Below are positions 52,248 to 61,454 of a stretch of 64,000 nt of DNA, one piece after another. Both the position numbers and the translations under genes were made by a program. The DNA is from Pseudoalteromonas phenolica (GTDB lineage: Bacteria; Pseudomonadota; Gammaproteobacteria; Enterobacterales; Alteromonadaceae). The stretch covers positions 682,001 through 746,000 of the forward strand of contig NZ_CP013187.1 in the NCBI RefSeq assembly GCF_001444405.1, written 5' to 3'. The stretch's first letter is position 1, and every line of letters begins with the position of its first letter. The notes beneath the pieces were generated by a model, which worked only from the letters and a program-made list of their open reading frames with translations, was not told where the DNA came from and did not search any database.

Positions 52248-53096
52248 CTAAAGTGAAAATCGCTTAGTTAGAAACTTCGCAACACCATCTTCATTATGAT
52301 GACCAATCACTGCGGTAGCGACTTGTTTATTCTCAATATTGGCATTTTCTGGTGCATAACATTCGTCTGCAATTTCGAACATACTTAAATCATTATCACC
52401 ATCTCCAAAACAAATAATCGACTCTATATTGAGTAATTCTTTTAATTTCGCGATAGCAGTACCTTTGGTGGCTTTGGCATGATGGACATCTATCCAGCGG
52501 TACGCCTCATGTTCTATGGCTTGCCCTGAATAAGCGATTAAATGGTTGAGTGCTTCAATGTTGTTGTGTGCTGTAATAACTTCATCACGGGGGCCAATCA
52601 TACTGATGTTGGTAATTTGAAAGTCGTGATTCAGTCTGCTTAAAGGCAACATGCGTGTTTTTGGTGATAACTCAAATTGCTCTAACAATGCTTGTTCGAA
52701 TCGGTTTTTATATTCGCCGTGAAAAACAATGCGCTCTCCTTGGTCGTTGAGTGCATTAATAAATGGGTGCGCAGAGTTCGATATCATTACTTCAGTTGCA
52801 GCTAAGGTTTCATCGAGGCCTAAACAATTATCAAAGCTAAAACGCTGCTGTGCAGGGCAAAAAGTAACGACGCCATTGGTATATATTTGAGGTAAAGAAA
52901 AAGTGTGACCCTTTATAATGTCTTCTGCAGATAAAAAGCTTCTGCCTGTGGCGATGGTGTAATGAATACCTTGCTTGTCCATTTCTCGAAGTGTTTGCAA
53001 TGTTAACGGAGATAACTGCGAGTGTTTGTTAAGTAAAGTTCTATCAAGATCAAATACGACGAGTTGTTTTATTTCTTGCTGGGTATGTATATTCAA
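52248..53096 (-). CDS. Cof-type HAD-IIB phosphatase
   Basis: 282 residues from a TTG at 53096, chosen because AGGA lies 8 nt upstream; the frame extends to a TTG at 53123 without a ribosome site. HAD motif I is VVFDLDRTLL, motif II YTIATGRSF, motif III a Lys near HHAKATKGTAIAKLK, and motif IV CFGDGDNDLSMFE. The cap is of the C2B type. Such enzymes dephosphorylate sugar phosphates or nucleotides in the cytoplasm; the substrate is not readable. Confidence 0.9.
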   Translation of the reverse strand: MNIHTQQEIKQLVVFDLDRTLLNKHSQLSPLTLQTLREMDKQGIHYTIATGRSFLSAEDIIKGHTFSLPQIYTNGVVTFCPAQQRFSFDNCLGLDETLAATEVMISNSAHPFINALNDQGERIVFHGEYKNRFEQALLEQFELSPKTRMLPLSRLNHDFQITNISMIGPRDEVITAHNNIEALNHLIAYSGQAIEHEAYRWIDVHHAKATKGTAIAKLKELLNIESIICFGDGDNDLSMFEIADECYAPENANIENKQVATAVIGHHNEDGVAKFLTKRFSL

Positions 53097-53265
53097 GCTG
53101 AGGATCCTAGGTTGAAATATCAAAGAACATATTCTGTGTTGATATAAGTTTCTACATGCAAAAGCCTAACATAGATCATTGCTAGGTGAATGAAGTCGCA
53201 GTCTAATACCAACAGTTAAAAGTATGTCTAAAGATTATGACAGATGTTTTAACCGGGTTTAGTTG

Positions 53266-54171
53266 TCAATTCATCACACAGGGTAGCTTGTCACGAATAA
53301 AGTCGGCTAATGCTTTTATGTGGGCAGGAACACCAAGCCTTGATGGCATCACTAAACTTAAATGCGCTGCTTGTGTCAGGTATTGAGGTAATACACGAAC
53401 AAGTTCTCCGCTTTTAAGCTCTGACTTACAAACATAATTTGGCAGTGAGGTTACACCAAGCCCAGCAATGGCTGCGCGTTTGAGTGTGCTCATATCTTCA
53501 GAGCAAAGTTTGGCTACCACCGTTTGCGATGTGTTTTGGCCATTGCTATCAATGAGGTTAATGGTGTTCGCTTGATTAAAGCGACCAACCTTTAAGAAGT
53601 TGAGCTGAGCCAAATCGGTGGTATCTTTTAATGGTGTCACTTTTTCTAATAGGACTGGAGAGGCGAATAACGGCCAGTCGACTCGCGCAATAGAACGTTG
53701 GATCAAGCTTGAGTCGGGCAGAATGGTGCTATGACCTCGAATGGCTATATCGACGCCTTCCGAGATTAAGTTAGCCATGTTGTTTGAAACGCGCTGTTCT
53801 ATTTGTAACTGTGGATGTTGCTCGGCGAATTCAATTAATAACTCCCCCAAAGCGTATTGCGCAACACCCGTTGAGCAGCTGATCACAGCGTTGCCAGAGA
53901 GTTTACCTTGGGTATTCTTCATGGCAGATTCAGCCAGCTCCATGGCATCAACGAGCTTACGAGCATGCTCATAAAAGTGCTTACCTTCTTGTGTCACCGC
54001 GACATGTCGAGAAGTGCGTTGCAACAGTCTAATACCAAGGCGGGCCTCAAGCTGCGCGACATGTCGGCTTAACCTTGATTTAGGCATTTGTAGTGCGGTA
54101 GCCGCAGCCGTATAACCTTGCTTTTCCACGACGTGTACGAAGTAGTAATAGTCGTTGAGGTCTAATTTCAT
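53266..54171 (-). CDS. LysR-family transcriptional regulator, probably of the pirin gene
   Basis: 301 residues from the ATG at 54171 (start MKLDLNDYYYFVHVVEKQ), the normal LysR length; a longer frame to 54240 has no support. The winged helix includes PKSRLSRHVAQLEARLG, and the effector domain has FLKVGRFNQ and AGLGVTSLP. It is divergent from the pirin gene with 116 nt between starts. LysR-pirin pairs are common and suggest direct control. Confidence 0.92.
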   Translation of the reverse strand: MKLDLNDYYYFVHVVEKQGYTAAATALQMPKSRLSRHVAQLEARLGIRLLQRTSRHVAVTQEGKHFYEHARKLVDAMELAESAMKNTQGKLSGNAVISCSTGVAQYALGELLIEFAEQHPQLQIEQRVSNNMANLISEGVDIAIRGHSTILPDSSLIQRSIARVDWPLFASPVLLEKVTPLKDTTDLAQLNFLKVGRFNQANTINLIDSNGQNTSQTVVAKLCSEDMSTLKRAAIAGLGVTSLPNYVCKSELKSGELVRVLPQYLTQAAHLSLVMPSRLGVPAHIKALADFIRDKLPCVMN

Positions 54172-54287
54172 GAATACTTTACATTGTTCTAAATATGGAA
54201 CGATGAGTTCGATTATTGTCTGTTTTTGTACCAATTCCAAGTTGTTATAGTTATTTCATCGCAAAGAGTTCAACAGGAAATAGTGAA

Positions 54288-55160
54288 ATGACGACTTATG
54301 AAAACAAAAATGAAACAATTGATTTCTCACCAGTGACAGGTAGCCCCCTTAATATTGGTGAAGGCTTTACCGGTTTAGGCTTTCGCCACAAGCAATTTAA
54401 CGGTGTGATGGACCCCTTGATCATGGCGGATCATTATACGATGACAGTACCCACTTTTGGCGCACACCCACATGCTGGTATTTCAGCAGTATCTATATTG
54501 TTTGAAGACACTGAGGGAAAGTTCAATAACCGTGATTCGTTGGGTAATGACTTTGATATTGAAGCGGGTGATTTATATTGGCTCAATGCCGGTAGTGGCG
54601 CAATTCATGATGAAGCACCAAGACCGGGTGCTAAAATTCATGGCTTACAGGTTTTTGTAAACCTACCTGCAAAGTTAAAGCATCATGCTCCAAGCTCATT
54701 ACATATTAAACGTGAAGACATGCCAACTCTTGAGGAGCTAGGTTATAGAGTTCGTTTGGTGTTAGGTGAAAGTAATGGACACTCTTCACAAGGCAATGCC
54801 GTTTGGCCTGTAACTATTTTAGATGGCTATGCCGACAACCGTGCGCAGTTTACGCATCAAGTACAAAGCGGATTCAATACATGGCTATATGCCGTTGAGG
54901 GCGATATTGAGTATAAGTTAAGTGGTCATTGGGCAAGTTTAAAGCAAGGGTCATCTATAGCACTCTCTTTTGAGCAGTTACAGCAATTAACGTTGCGAGG
55001 TGCAGCCTCTATGCAGAGCCACTTTGTGGTGATGTCGGGTGAGCCGATCAAAGAAACGTTTGTTCAACAAGGTCCATTTGCCATGACAACGCAACAAGAA
55101 ATAGATGACGTCGTGGCTAAGTATGAAGCGGGCGAGTTGGGTCAAATAGGTAAGTATTAG
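54288..55160 (+). CDS. Pirin-family cupin protein
   Basis: 290 residues from the ATG at 54288 (AGGAAA about 9 nt upstream); an earlier in-frame start at 54216 overlaps the LysR promoter. The N-terminal cupin has the metal-ligand text HPHAGISAVSILFED and SGAIHDEAP, plus the pirin phrase HGLQVFVNLPAKLK. Bacterial pirins are iron proteins, some with quercetinase activity. It is divergent from a LysR regulator. Confidence 0.9.
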   Translation: MTTYENKNETIDFSPVTGSPLNIGEGFTGLGFRHKQFNGVMDPLIMADHYTMTVPTFGAHPHAGISAVSILFEDTEGKFNNRDSLGNDFDIEAGDLYWLNAGSGAIHDEAPRPGAKIHGLQVFVNLPAKLKHHAPSSLHIKREDMPTLEELGYRVRLVLGESNGHSSQGNAVWPVTILDGYADNRAQFTHQVQSGFNTWLYAVEGDIEYKLSGHWASLKQGSSIALSFEQLQQLTLRGAASMQSHFVVMSGEPIKETFVQQGPFAMTTQQEIDDVVAKYEAGELGQIGKY

Positions 55161-55278
55161 CATTTGATTGCAAAAAAATGTTCACTCACTGTACGCGAGT
55201 GAGTGAATACATGTGTTGAGTGTGGTACAAAGCTTTTTATAAAACGACCAAACAAAAGCCAGCTTTACAAGGAATTCA

Positions 55279-56070
55279 ATGCGTGTCTTGACCACATTGA
55301 GTGCTCTGTTTTTATCTCTCGCACTCGCTTTTATTATATCTTGGCAGGCTATATCGTCTGTTAATTTTGCCTACCCGGTTTGGTATCAAGTCTTAGAAAT
55401 CAATAAAACCATCGCAAAGTACGGCCCGCAAAACCAATATCGTTCTGGTTTTGAATCGACTACTCAAACACAACATATTCAGTTTTTTGCGGAGATAGCT
55501 CAGAGCATTGAACTACCACTAGAGCAAGTCAAGCCTGCGTTGCAAGCAATAGAATATAGCTCTAAAGAAGCAAGCTTTAATAACCCTTTATTACATAACG
55601 CTGAAGTGCAACACTTATACGATGTCGCGGTGTTGTTAGAACACATTCAAATGGTTTGTTATGTGACACTTAGTATCTCAGTTTTAGTATTTTTGTTGTC
55701 ATTACGACGTCAAGCAATGCCGCAAACCGCGGTGGGTTTCAGAGTTAAAGATGTGTATTTAATAATGCTATTTTTGCTGTTGGTGGGTTTAGTGTTAGTT
55801 GCAATAATAGGCTTTGAAACCGTGTTTTATCAGTTGCACGAATGGGTATTTCCTGCTGAAAATCAGTGGTTTTTTTATTATCAAGAGTCTTTAATGACCA
55901 CCTTAATGCAAGCGCCAAACCTTTTTGCCTATATAGGTGGTTTGTTACTTTCCTGTATGCTCATTGTTCAGTTTTTAACTGTGTTTGTTTTACAGCGCAT
56001 TTTATCTAGAGCAGCAAAGAAAACAGGCTTATTAACACCAAATAAAAGCAAAAATTTGAATCCTTTTTAG
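55279..56070 (+). CDS. DUF1461 integral membrane protein
   Basis: 263 residues with four or five membrane helices: about 6-24, 116-138, 154-180, 213-240. The extracytoplasmic loop FETVFYQLHEWVFPAENQWF resembles the conserved DUF1461 (TIGR01906-type) motif. AAGGA precedes the ATG. Function unknown. A short hairpin AAGGGGA/TCCCCTT (56075-56094) follows the stop. Confidence 0.75.
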   Translation: MRVLTTLSALFLSLALAFIISWQAISSVNFAYPVWYQVLEINKTIAKYGPQNQYRSGFESTTQTQHIQFFAEIAQSIELPLEQVKPALQAIEYSSKEASFNNPLLHNAEVQHLYDVAVLLEHIQMVCYVTLSISVLVFLLSLRRQAMPQTAVGFRVKDVYLIMLFLLLVGLVLVAIIGFETVFYQLHEWVFPAENQWFFYYQESLMTTLMQAPNLFAYIGGLLLSCMLIVQFLTVFVLQRILSRAAKKTGLLTPNKSKNLNPF

Positions 56071-56125
56071 TATAAAGGGGAGTGTATTCCCCTTATGTCA
56101 TTGCTAAATCACTAAGAGCATAGAT

Positions 56126-56332
56126 TTAGATATATACAATGCTCGGTGAGCCACCTTCATTTACGCAGCGATAATATGTAGCCTGAACCGAACGAGAGCT
56201 ATAATGCTCCTCATACCAAGCCAATTTTCCACCTTTTTCACAAAAAACATAAGTTGCAGTGCGAGCTTCTGAAACTGGCGACATTGAAGCGACAAATACA
56301 GTTGCTAGTGCTATCAAGGTTGTTTTAATCAT
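56126..56332 (-). CDS. Small exported protein
   Basis: 68 residues, of which the first about 23 form a signal peptide (IALATVFVASMSPVSEA). The mature 45 residues contain two cysteines (VFCEKG, YRCVNE), possibly disulfide-bonded, and many aromatics. AGGAAATC lies 4-11 nt before the ATG. Unknown function. Confidence 0.65.
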   Translation of the reverse strand: MIKTTLIALATVFVASMSPVSEARTATYVFCEKGGKLAWYEEHYSSRSVQATYYRCVNEGGSPSIVYI

Positions 56333-56509
56333 TTTGATTTCCTTTCATTTATTAATATTAGTTTTGAGTGCTTTTTAAACACACGAGGCTGATATTATAG
56401 AATGTTATTTATTTGTAAATATCTGTTTCTTTTTTGGGTTCGTTGGTTGCGGGTGATGTAAAAAGAAACGTTGTATGCTCGAGAATCTATAAGGGCTATT
56501 CTTGGAAGG

Positions 56510-56545
56510 AAACTAGGGTGTTTGATTAATTAAACACCCTAGTTT
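56510..56545 (-). terminator. Hairpin after the AraC/GyrI gene
   Basis: AAACTAGGGTGTTT (56510-56523) pairs perfectly with AAACACCCTAGTTT (56532-56545), a 14-bp stem with an 8-nt loop, 6 nt after the minus-strand stop. The stem ends in AGTTT and CC follows. Confidence 0.75.
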
Positions 56546-56550
56546 AATGA

Positions 56551-57417
56551 CTACTCAACTAAGCAATAAATACGTGTAAGCAGATCTTGCGGCGCAACCT
56601 CACGCAGGTCGTTTAAGTACTCTTCAAACGGAGGAAAGTCTTTTAATTGATATTGACTACTTGGTAAATATTCACCAAATAACCAGTCATAAGGCTTTTC
56701 AAGTTCAGGGTAATCCCCTTTAAATAGCAAAGACACAGAGTTAGAAGCGGGAATGCTCATCACTTCAAATTCATGCTCTTTTGGCAGGGTATTTAAATCA
56801 ACCGAAATACAGGCTTTTGATCTTAACTTATCCGTGTTAACGGTTTTAGGGTCGTCGTAGTAGATGCCAAAAAAGCGTGTTTTATCGTTAAGTAGGTCTA
56901 GCTTGCTAGCCATCATTGAGAGCTTTTCGAATGCTTGACCTATCTGCATATAGTCACCGCTGTGCTCAATGGCGATTAAAGAAAGCGCGGGTGTTGTTTG
57001 TTGCTCAACTTGATACATGGTTTTGTATTCCTTATCTGATTTTGGATAAAGCATAGTCACTTGCTTAACAGCTCTTGCAATACGATATTGGTTAGGTGTT
57101 TCTCGATAGTGTTTACTGAACGCTCGGTTAAAAGCTTCAATACTGCCATAGCCTACCTTTTTTGCAATTTGCTGTTGAGACAGGTCACTACGCACTAAAT
57201 ACGCCGCTGCTTTTAGTAACCGCATTCTTCTTACCGTGACATTGATGGTCTCTCCTGCAAATTCACGATATATTCGGTGAAAATGGTAGCTAGACATACA
57301 GGCGACATCAGCAAGAACGTTCACATCCAACTCACCATCTACATGTTCATAGATGTAGTCGATAACACCTAGAAGGCGTTGTTCATACTGATTTTTGGTA
57401 ACAAGTTTATGGTTCAT
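56551..57417 (-). CDS. AraC-family regulator with GyrI-like ligand domain
   Basis: 288 residues from the ATG at 57417; the frame extends 4 codons to a TTG. The double helix-turn-helix (about 5-110) has VACMSSYHFHRIYREFAGET and KVGYGSIEAFNRAFSKHYRE. The C-terminal 165 residues are a GyrI-like domain (ALSLIAIEHSGDYMQIGQAF), as in Rob/SoxS-like multidrug regulators. It is a cytoplasmic activator responding to a small hydrophobic ligand. No target gene is adjacent. Confidence 0.92.
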   Translation of the reverse strand: MNHKLVTKNQYEQRLLGVIDYIYEHVDGELDVNVLADVACMSSYHFHRIYREFAGETINVTVRRMRLLKAAAYLVRSDLSQQQIAKKVGYGSIEAFNRAFSKHYRETPNQYRIARAVKQVTMLYPKSDKEYKTMYQVEQQTTPALSLIAIEHSGDYMQIGQAFEKLSMMASKLDLLNDKTRFFGIYYDDPKTVNTDKLRSKACISVDLNTLPKEHEFEVMSIPASNSVSLLFKGDYPELEKPYDWLFGEYLPSSQYQLKDFPPFEEYLNDLREVAPQDLLTRIYCLVE

Positions 57418-57700
57418 GGGTTCACTCAAAATCTAAGTTAAAGTGATTGTTCAGCGACATTGATAAGGTAATGCAAAGCCGTTTGATAATGTTTGCTAAC
57501 TTTTGTATTTGTTATGGGTAACACAAATTCAGGGTGTTTTATATTAAAGATGCCTATAAAAAGGTTACTTGATTTGCGGAAATAAGAAGTAAGAATAAAA
57601 AGGGGGAGAGAAAAATTAAGTAAACTGAACTGATTTATATCACAGCCATGATGGATCAGTTCAGTAGGTGCGTTTTCAGCCAAGAAATCAGTTTAGCTAT

Positions 57701-58009
57701 TTACTCGTCGTCGTAATCAGCAAAGTCTGCTGATTCTCTAAAACCAGGCTTTGCTAAGATCTCAACATAAAATGAGGTTAGGCTCTCATCTTGTGTTTTA
57801 TCAATCAACTTATTGATTTGTGATAAATGTACTGTTTCAGCTTCAGCTTCCGTGTTACCGAATTTACAGTCAAAGTCCCAATAATCAACGCCTGCAGGTA
57901 GCTTTTTATTACGCTCGCGTTTTACATACTTTTTCAGCTCATGCTTAACCGCGTCAACGCGGCGTGCGATTTTGATTTTAGGGTGAATTAGTTCAAATGT
58001 TTTTTTCAT
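57701..58009 (-). CDS. DUF6172-type conserved small protein
   Basis: 102 residues from the ATG at 58009 (start MKKTFELIHPKIKIARRVDA). The phrase AVKHELKKYVKRERNKKLP, followed by DYWDFDCKFG, is characteristic of a widely conserved short basic protein that I recall as DUF6172. No membrane or signal sequence is present. Function unknown. Confidence 0.8.
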   Translation of the reverse strand: MKKTFELIHPKIKIARRVDAVKHELKKYVKRERNKKLPAGVDYWDFDCKFGNTEAEAETVHLSQINKLIDKTQDESLTSFYVEILAKPGFRESADFADYDDE

Positions 58010-58197
58010 AATTGCCTTCAAGCAAACAAGGACTCAAACAGCCATTAGCTGACCGAGTAGGGGCATTGATAAACGAGGAAACTCGCACATTCATCAATAT
58101 TAACTTTAGCCATTAAGTTTACGCGATAATGAGCGAACTGGCGAGTGAGATACGCTTCAGATGGCGTAAAATAACGAGTCGTTGATGTGTAAAAATT

Positions 58198-58222
58198 GGG
58201 TGCTGAAATAGCTTCAGCACCC
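58198..58222 (-). terminator. Terminator of the coiled-coil membrane protein gene
   Basis: On the minus strand GGGTGCTGAA-gctat-TTCAGCACCC is followed by AATTTTTAC; the stem is 10 bp and begins 4 nt after the stop codon. Confidence 0.88.
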
Positions 58223-58225
58223 TCA

Positions 58226-59023
58226 TTAATTAAGTGTTTGCTTTGATTGAGTGTTGGTTGGTACTGATGCAAGTTTAGTTTCAAGGCGCTCAAGTTGCTC
58301 AACGAGGGCACTTTGCGTCATTTCAAGTTGTGCGATGCTGCCGCCAATTTCTAACTGTTTTGAATCTCTGGTTTGTGCTTGAGACTTTAGTTTATCTATA
58401 TCTGCGCTCAATGCGGTTATCTGATTTTTGATTGATTGCGCTTCATCTAGTTGTTCTTGTAAAAGAGATAGTTTTAACGTCATATCAGCTTGATTATCTG
58501 ATAATGACTTAAGACTAGAGGTAGTATTAGATTGCGTTTTATTGTGTTGTGATTGTGAGTTTTCTAATGCTGCTGTTTGCTCGCGCAGTTTTTTAATTTC
58601 GGATTGATTACGTCGCCAAGCTGATGCCCAAAGCTTATCCATTTGTGTCCAAAGCTCATCGGTACGCTCGGAAATTGCGTTAAGCTTTGCTTTGATGGCG
58701 CCCGCAGATTCCCCCATTTCTTCACCTGTGGCTGATAAAGCTCGCTCAAGTTCGACAATTCGTTGTTCAGAGGCAAACAGTTTCGCTTGAGTTTTTATGT
58801 TTTGTTGGTGAAGTGTGTAACCGCCAACTGAAAAGCCAATGATTGAAACGATACACAGCCATAATGCTGCATTGTTTGATTTAGCGGGCTGTTGATTAAC
58901 CGTCTCGCTTTTGTCAAATGCAGTCGCTTTGTGGTTCGATGGTGCTTGAGACTGCTTAAAGTCTTTAACCTGGTCTAAATCGGGCATAATATTGGGCAGC
59001 TCAGGTTCAATTCTTTTACTCAA
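58226..59023 (-). CDS. Single-pass membrane coiled-coil protein
   Basis: 265 residues from a TTG at 59023, chosen for AAAGG 9 nt upstream. One membrane helix lies near 50-68 (ALWLCIVSIIGFSVGGYTLH). After it almost the whole chain is a coiled coil with heptad leucines (SEQRIVELERALSATGEEMG, LSLLQEQLDEAQSIKNQITA). Probably an inner-membrane protein reaching into the periplasm. Function unknown. It has its own strong terminator. Confidence 0.7.
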   Translation of the reverse strand: MSKRIEPELPNIMPDLDQVKDFKQSQAPSNHKATAFDKSETVNQQPAKSNNAALWLCIVSIIGFSVGGYTLHQQNIKTQAKLFASEQRIVELERALSATGEEMGESAGAIKAKLNAISERTDELWTQMDKLWASAWRRNQSEIKKLREQTAALENSQSQHNKTQSNTTSSLKSLSDNQADMTLKLSLLQEQLDEAQSIKNQITALSADIDKLKSQAQTRDSKQLEIGGSIAQLEMTQSALVEQLERLETKLASVPTNTQSKQTLN

Positions 59024-59200
59024 AACATTTACCTTTGGTTTGGGTTAAACAGAATCAAGTAGCTTACTGTAAAATGTTTATCGATGGAACAATACGTCGA
59101 TGTATTAAAGGCACTCAAGTGATTAAACAAATTACAATAGTGAGTATGTATAGATTTCGATATAGTGCGGTGCTCAAGGCGAGTATGAAGGAGCCCACAA

Positions 59201-59743
59201 ATGCAATTAACAGAAAATAAAAAAACAATGATCGCTCAGTTGGGTCAACCTGTTCTGAAACAAAAAGCGCTTGTTGTAGAAGACATTCTCGCCGATGAAT
59301 GTCAAAATTTGATAAAAGACATGATGTCTATCGTCGAAAAGGCTGGAGGTGTAGGTATAGCTGCGCCACAAATTCATCATAGCTTGCGTATATTTATTAT
59401 GTGTTCAAAGCCAAATACTCGATATCCAGATGCCCCTTTGATGACACCTACAGCTATTATTAACCCTGAGATAATCGCTGCCAGTGAAGAAATAGAAAAA
59501 GGCTGGGAAGGCTGCTTGAGTGTACCTAGTATGCGTGGCTTAGTGCCAAGACATCAAACAGTAACGGTGAAATATCATGATGCGCAAGGGCTAGAGCATG
59601 AAAATGTCTTTACGGGGTTTATTGCACGCATATTTCAACATGAAATCGATCATTTAGATGGTCTGACTTTTATTGACAGACTGGAGTCGATGGAAGATTT
59701 AGTGAGTGAAAGTTATTGGTATGCAAATTATGCAACAGCTTAG
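59201..59743 (+). CDS. def: Peptide deformylase
   Basis: 180 residues. It removes the formyl group from nascent proteins. Motif 1 GVGIAAPQ (50-57), motif 2 EGCLSVP (Cys105 binds the metal) and motif 3 QHEIDHLDG (His147, Glu148, His151) are intact. AAGGAG lies 8 nt before the ATG. It is not next to fmt, the usual location of the main def gene, so it is probably a second deformylase. Confidence 0.95.
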   Translation: MQLTENKKTMIAQLGQPVLKQKALVVEDILADECQNLIKDMMSIVEKAGGVGIAAPQIHHSLRIFIMCSKPNTRYPDAPLMTPTAIINPEIIAASEEIEKGWEGCLSVPSMRGLVPRHQTVTVKYHDAQGLEHENVFTGFIARIFQHEIDHLDGLTFIDRLESMEDLVSESYWYANYATA

Positions 59744-59795
59744 TAGTAAAGGCTGGTTACAATAACGAAGATTATCTTTAAACTTATTAAATGAA

Positions 59796-59821
59796 TAGGG
59801 GAGCCCAAAGTGACTCCCCTA
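59796..59821. terminator. Bidirectional terminator between def and the sodium channel gene
   Basis: TAGGGGAG-cccaaagtga-CTCCCCTA, an 8-bp GC-rich stem between two convergent genes. T-runs on either side are short. Confidence 0.6.
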
Positions 59822-59850
59822 GTAAAGCAGCTAATATGAGATCAAGTTAG

Positions 59851-60648
59851 TCATTTTTCCTCTTTGAGTAGTGCATCTAACTTTTCTTCTATTCTTACAA
59901 TATCTTCTTTTGTTGCCAGTGGTTTTTCGGGCTGATTTTCTTCTTCATGCATGATCTGCATGGCATCAACGATAATACCAATGAATAAATTCAATACCGC
60001 GAAGCTGGTGATAATAATAAACGGGACGAAGAATAACCAAGATTGCGGAAATAGTTCCATCGTTGGGCGCACTATGCCCATTGACCAACTCTCTAAGGTC
60101 ATTACTTGAAATAAGGTATAGGCTGAAGCGCCGATAGTGCCAAACCACTCCTGCATATTTGGGTCAGGGTGTTGTCCAAAAAGTTTCGTTGATAGTACGG
60201 CCGAAACATAAAAGATAATCCCAAGCACACCAATGACAGAGGCCATACCTGGCAGTGAGTGGCCAAGCGCACCGATAACTCGGCGCATTTGTGGCACAAC
60301 TGAGAAAAGTCTTAGCACCCTTAATATTCTGAATGCGCGAAGTACTGACAGTGGGCCAGTTGCAGGAACCCAAGATATGGCAACGATAAGTAAGTCGAAA
60401 CAATTCCAACCAGACTTAAAAAATTTAAAACGGTATACAAAGAGTTTGAGTGCGAGTTCTACTGTGAAAATGATAAGGACGACTAAATCGATCTTAGCTA
60501 GTAAGGCAGAGTTAGTTTTGCCAAATTGGGTGGTTTCAATACCTAGTGTAATCGCATTAAATAAAATGACTGCAATAAGAAAGCTTTGAAAAGATTTTGC
60601 TTCAACAAGTGCCGCTAACTTAGAAGTTAAATTACTTTGTGATGCCAT
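59851..60648 (-). CDS. Bacterial voltage-gated sodium channel (NavBac type)
   Basis: 265 residues, one six-helix subunit that should form a tetramer in the inner membrane. The voltage sensor S4 has arginines every third residue (R104, R107, R110, R113 in LRAFRILRVLRLF). The pore holds TLESWSM (184-190), identical to the selectivity filter known from NavAb/NaChBac-type sodium channels. A C-terminal coiled coil (ATKEDIVRIEEKLDALLKEE) would assemble the tetramer. In marine bacteria such channels are tied to motility and pH control. Confidence 0.95.
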   Translation of the reverse strand: MASQSNLTSKLAALVEAKSFQSFLIAVILFNAITLGIETTQFGKTNSALLAKIDLVVLIIFTVELALKLFVYRFKFFKSGWNCFDLLIVAISWVPATGPLSVLRAFRILRVLRLFSVVPQMRRVIGALGHSLPGMASVIGVLGIIFYVSAVLSTKLFGQHPDPNMQEWFGTIGASAYTLFQVMTLESWSMGIVRPTMELFPQSWLFFVPFIIITSFAVLNLFIGIIVDAMQIMHEEENQPEKPLATKEDIVRIEEKLDALLKEEK

Positions 60649-60836
60649 GGCTCTGATATCGGTAAAATGAGTGATATGCCATAGTTTGGGATGAATATTT
60701 AATTTTCAATATAGAATCGACGAAGTGCAGGTTTGGCATCGATGAGTTACTTGAAAAGAGAGATTAGGGCTTGCTGCTGTGAGATAAGAATAAATAAAAC
60801 GCTTAATGCGCCTTATTTATTCTTGATTGAATTAGG

Positions 60837-61145
60837 TTAGTCTTCTGGCCCAAGTAACGTAAAGGTTAAATGTTTGCGCATGTCTTTTAAAATCACGCCT
60901 TTTTTTAGCATGGCTGCGCTTAAGCGTTTCTGCCATTTTAATAAATCAGGTTTTGCCGCTTCTAGCGATTGCTCATCTTCAAATTGAAAGCACAGTAAAA
61001 GCGAACCAGGAAATAAATGATACTCCACATCAAACCAACATTGCAGCATACCTGGGATCTCTTCACGACCTTGCGCTTCGATCATATCTGCGATTTGTAA
61101 AACTAAGGCTTGTTGCTTTTGTTGTACTTTTGAAAGCTTCTTCAT
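60837..61145 (-). CDS. Conserved hypothetical protein
   Basis: 102 residues, no signal or membrane segment. It is alpha/beta with a helical N-terminus (KVQQKQQALVLQIADMIEAQ), a middle sheet (PGSLLLCFQFEDEQSL) and a basic C-terminus (KKGVILKDMRKHLTFTLLG). It is a stand-alone gene divergent from tcyP. No family is recognised with certainty. Confidence 0.65.
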   Translation of the reverse strand: MKKLSKVQQKQQALVLQIADMIEAQGREEIPGMLQCWFDVEYHLFPGSLLLCFQFEDEQSLEAAKPDLLKWQKRLSAAMLKKGVILKDMRKHLTFTLLGPED

Positions 61146-61454
61146 AATTGAACCAATAAAGACAAATAGTTAATACAGCGAAAGTATACCTGAGCTTGGG
61201 AGTCTAAAATAGTGAGAGTCAGTGCGACAAGCATCACTATTTAAACAGTGTCATAACTCGAAAATATATCTCATTCCGATTCAATCTTTTCTAGCAGTCA
61301 ATAATTTATTACTGTGCTGCATTGAGTAAAAGCTTTAAAAATTATCTTCTAATTTAAGTTTTCCTTCGTATAAGAAGTTTTCGTCTTAACCGATGAATTG
61401 ATTCAGTCGGTTTTCTGGTCTGTAAGTTAGTAACAGTATTAATAGGTTAACGCT
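61146..61454. promoter_or_regulatory. Promoter region of tcyP with a distant dyad
   Basis: 309 nt between divergent genes. AAATAGTGA (61207-61215) pairs with TCACTATTT (61234-61242) at a distance of 18 nt, a perfect 9-bp dyad of unknown role. No other feature is seen. Confidence 0.35.

Noticed and set aside
57438..57683. 81-codon minus-strand frame upstream of the AraC gene
   Set aside because: Mixed composition without domain or ribosome site; more likely the promoter region of the AraC gene.
58045..58311. 88-codon minus-strand frame
   Set aside because: It overlaps the end of the coiled-coil gene and runs through its terminator hairpin.
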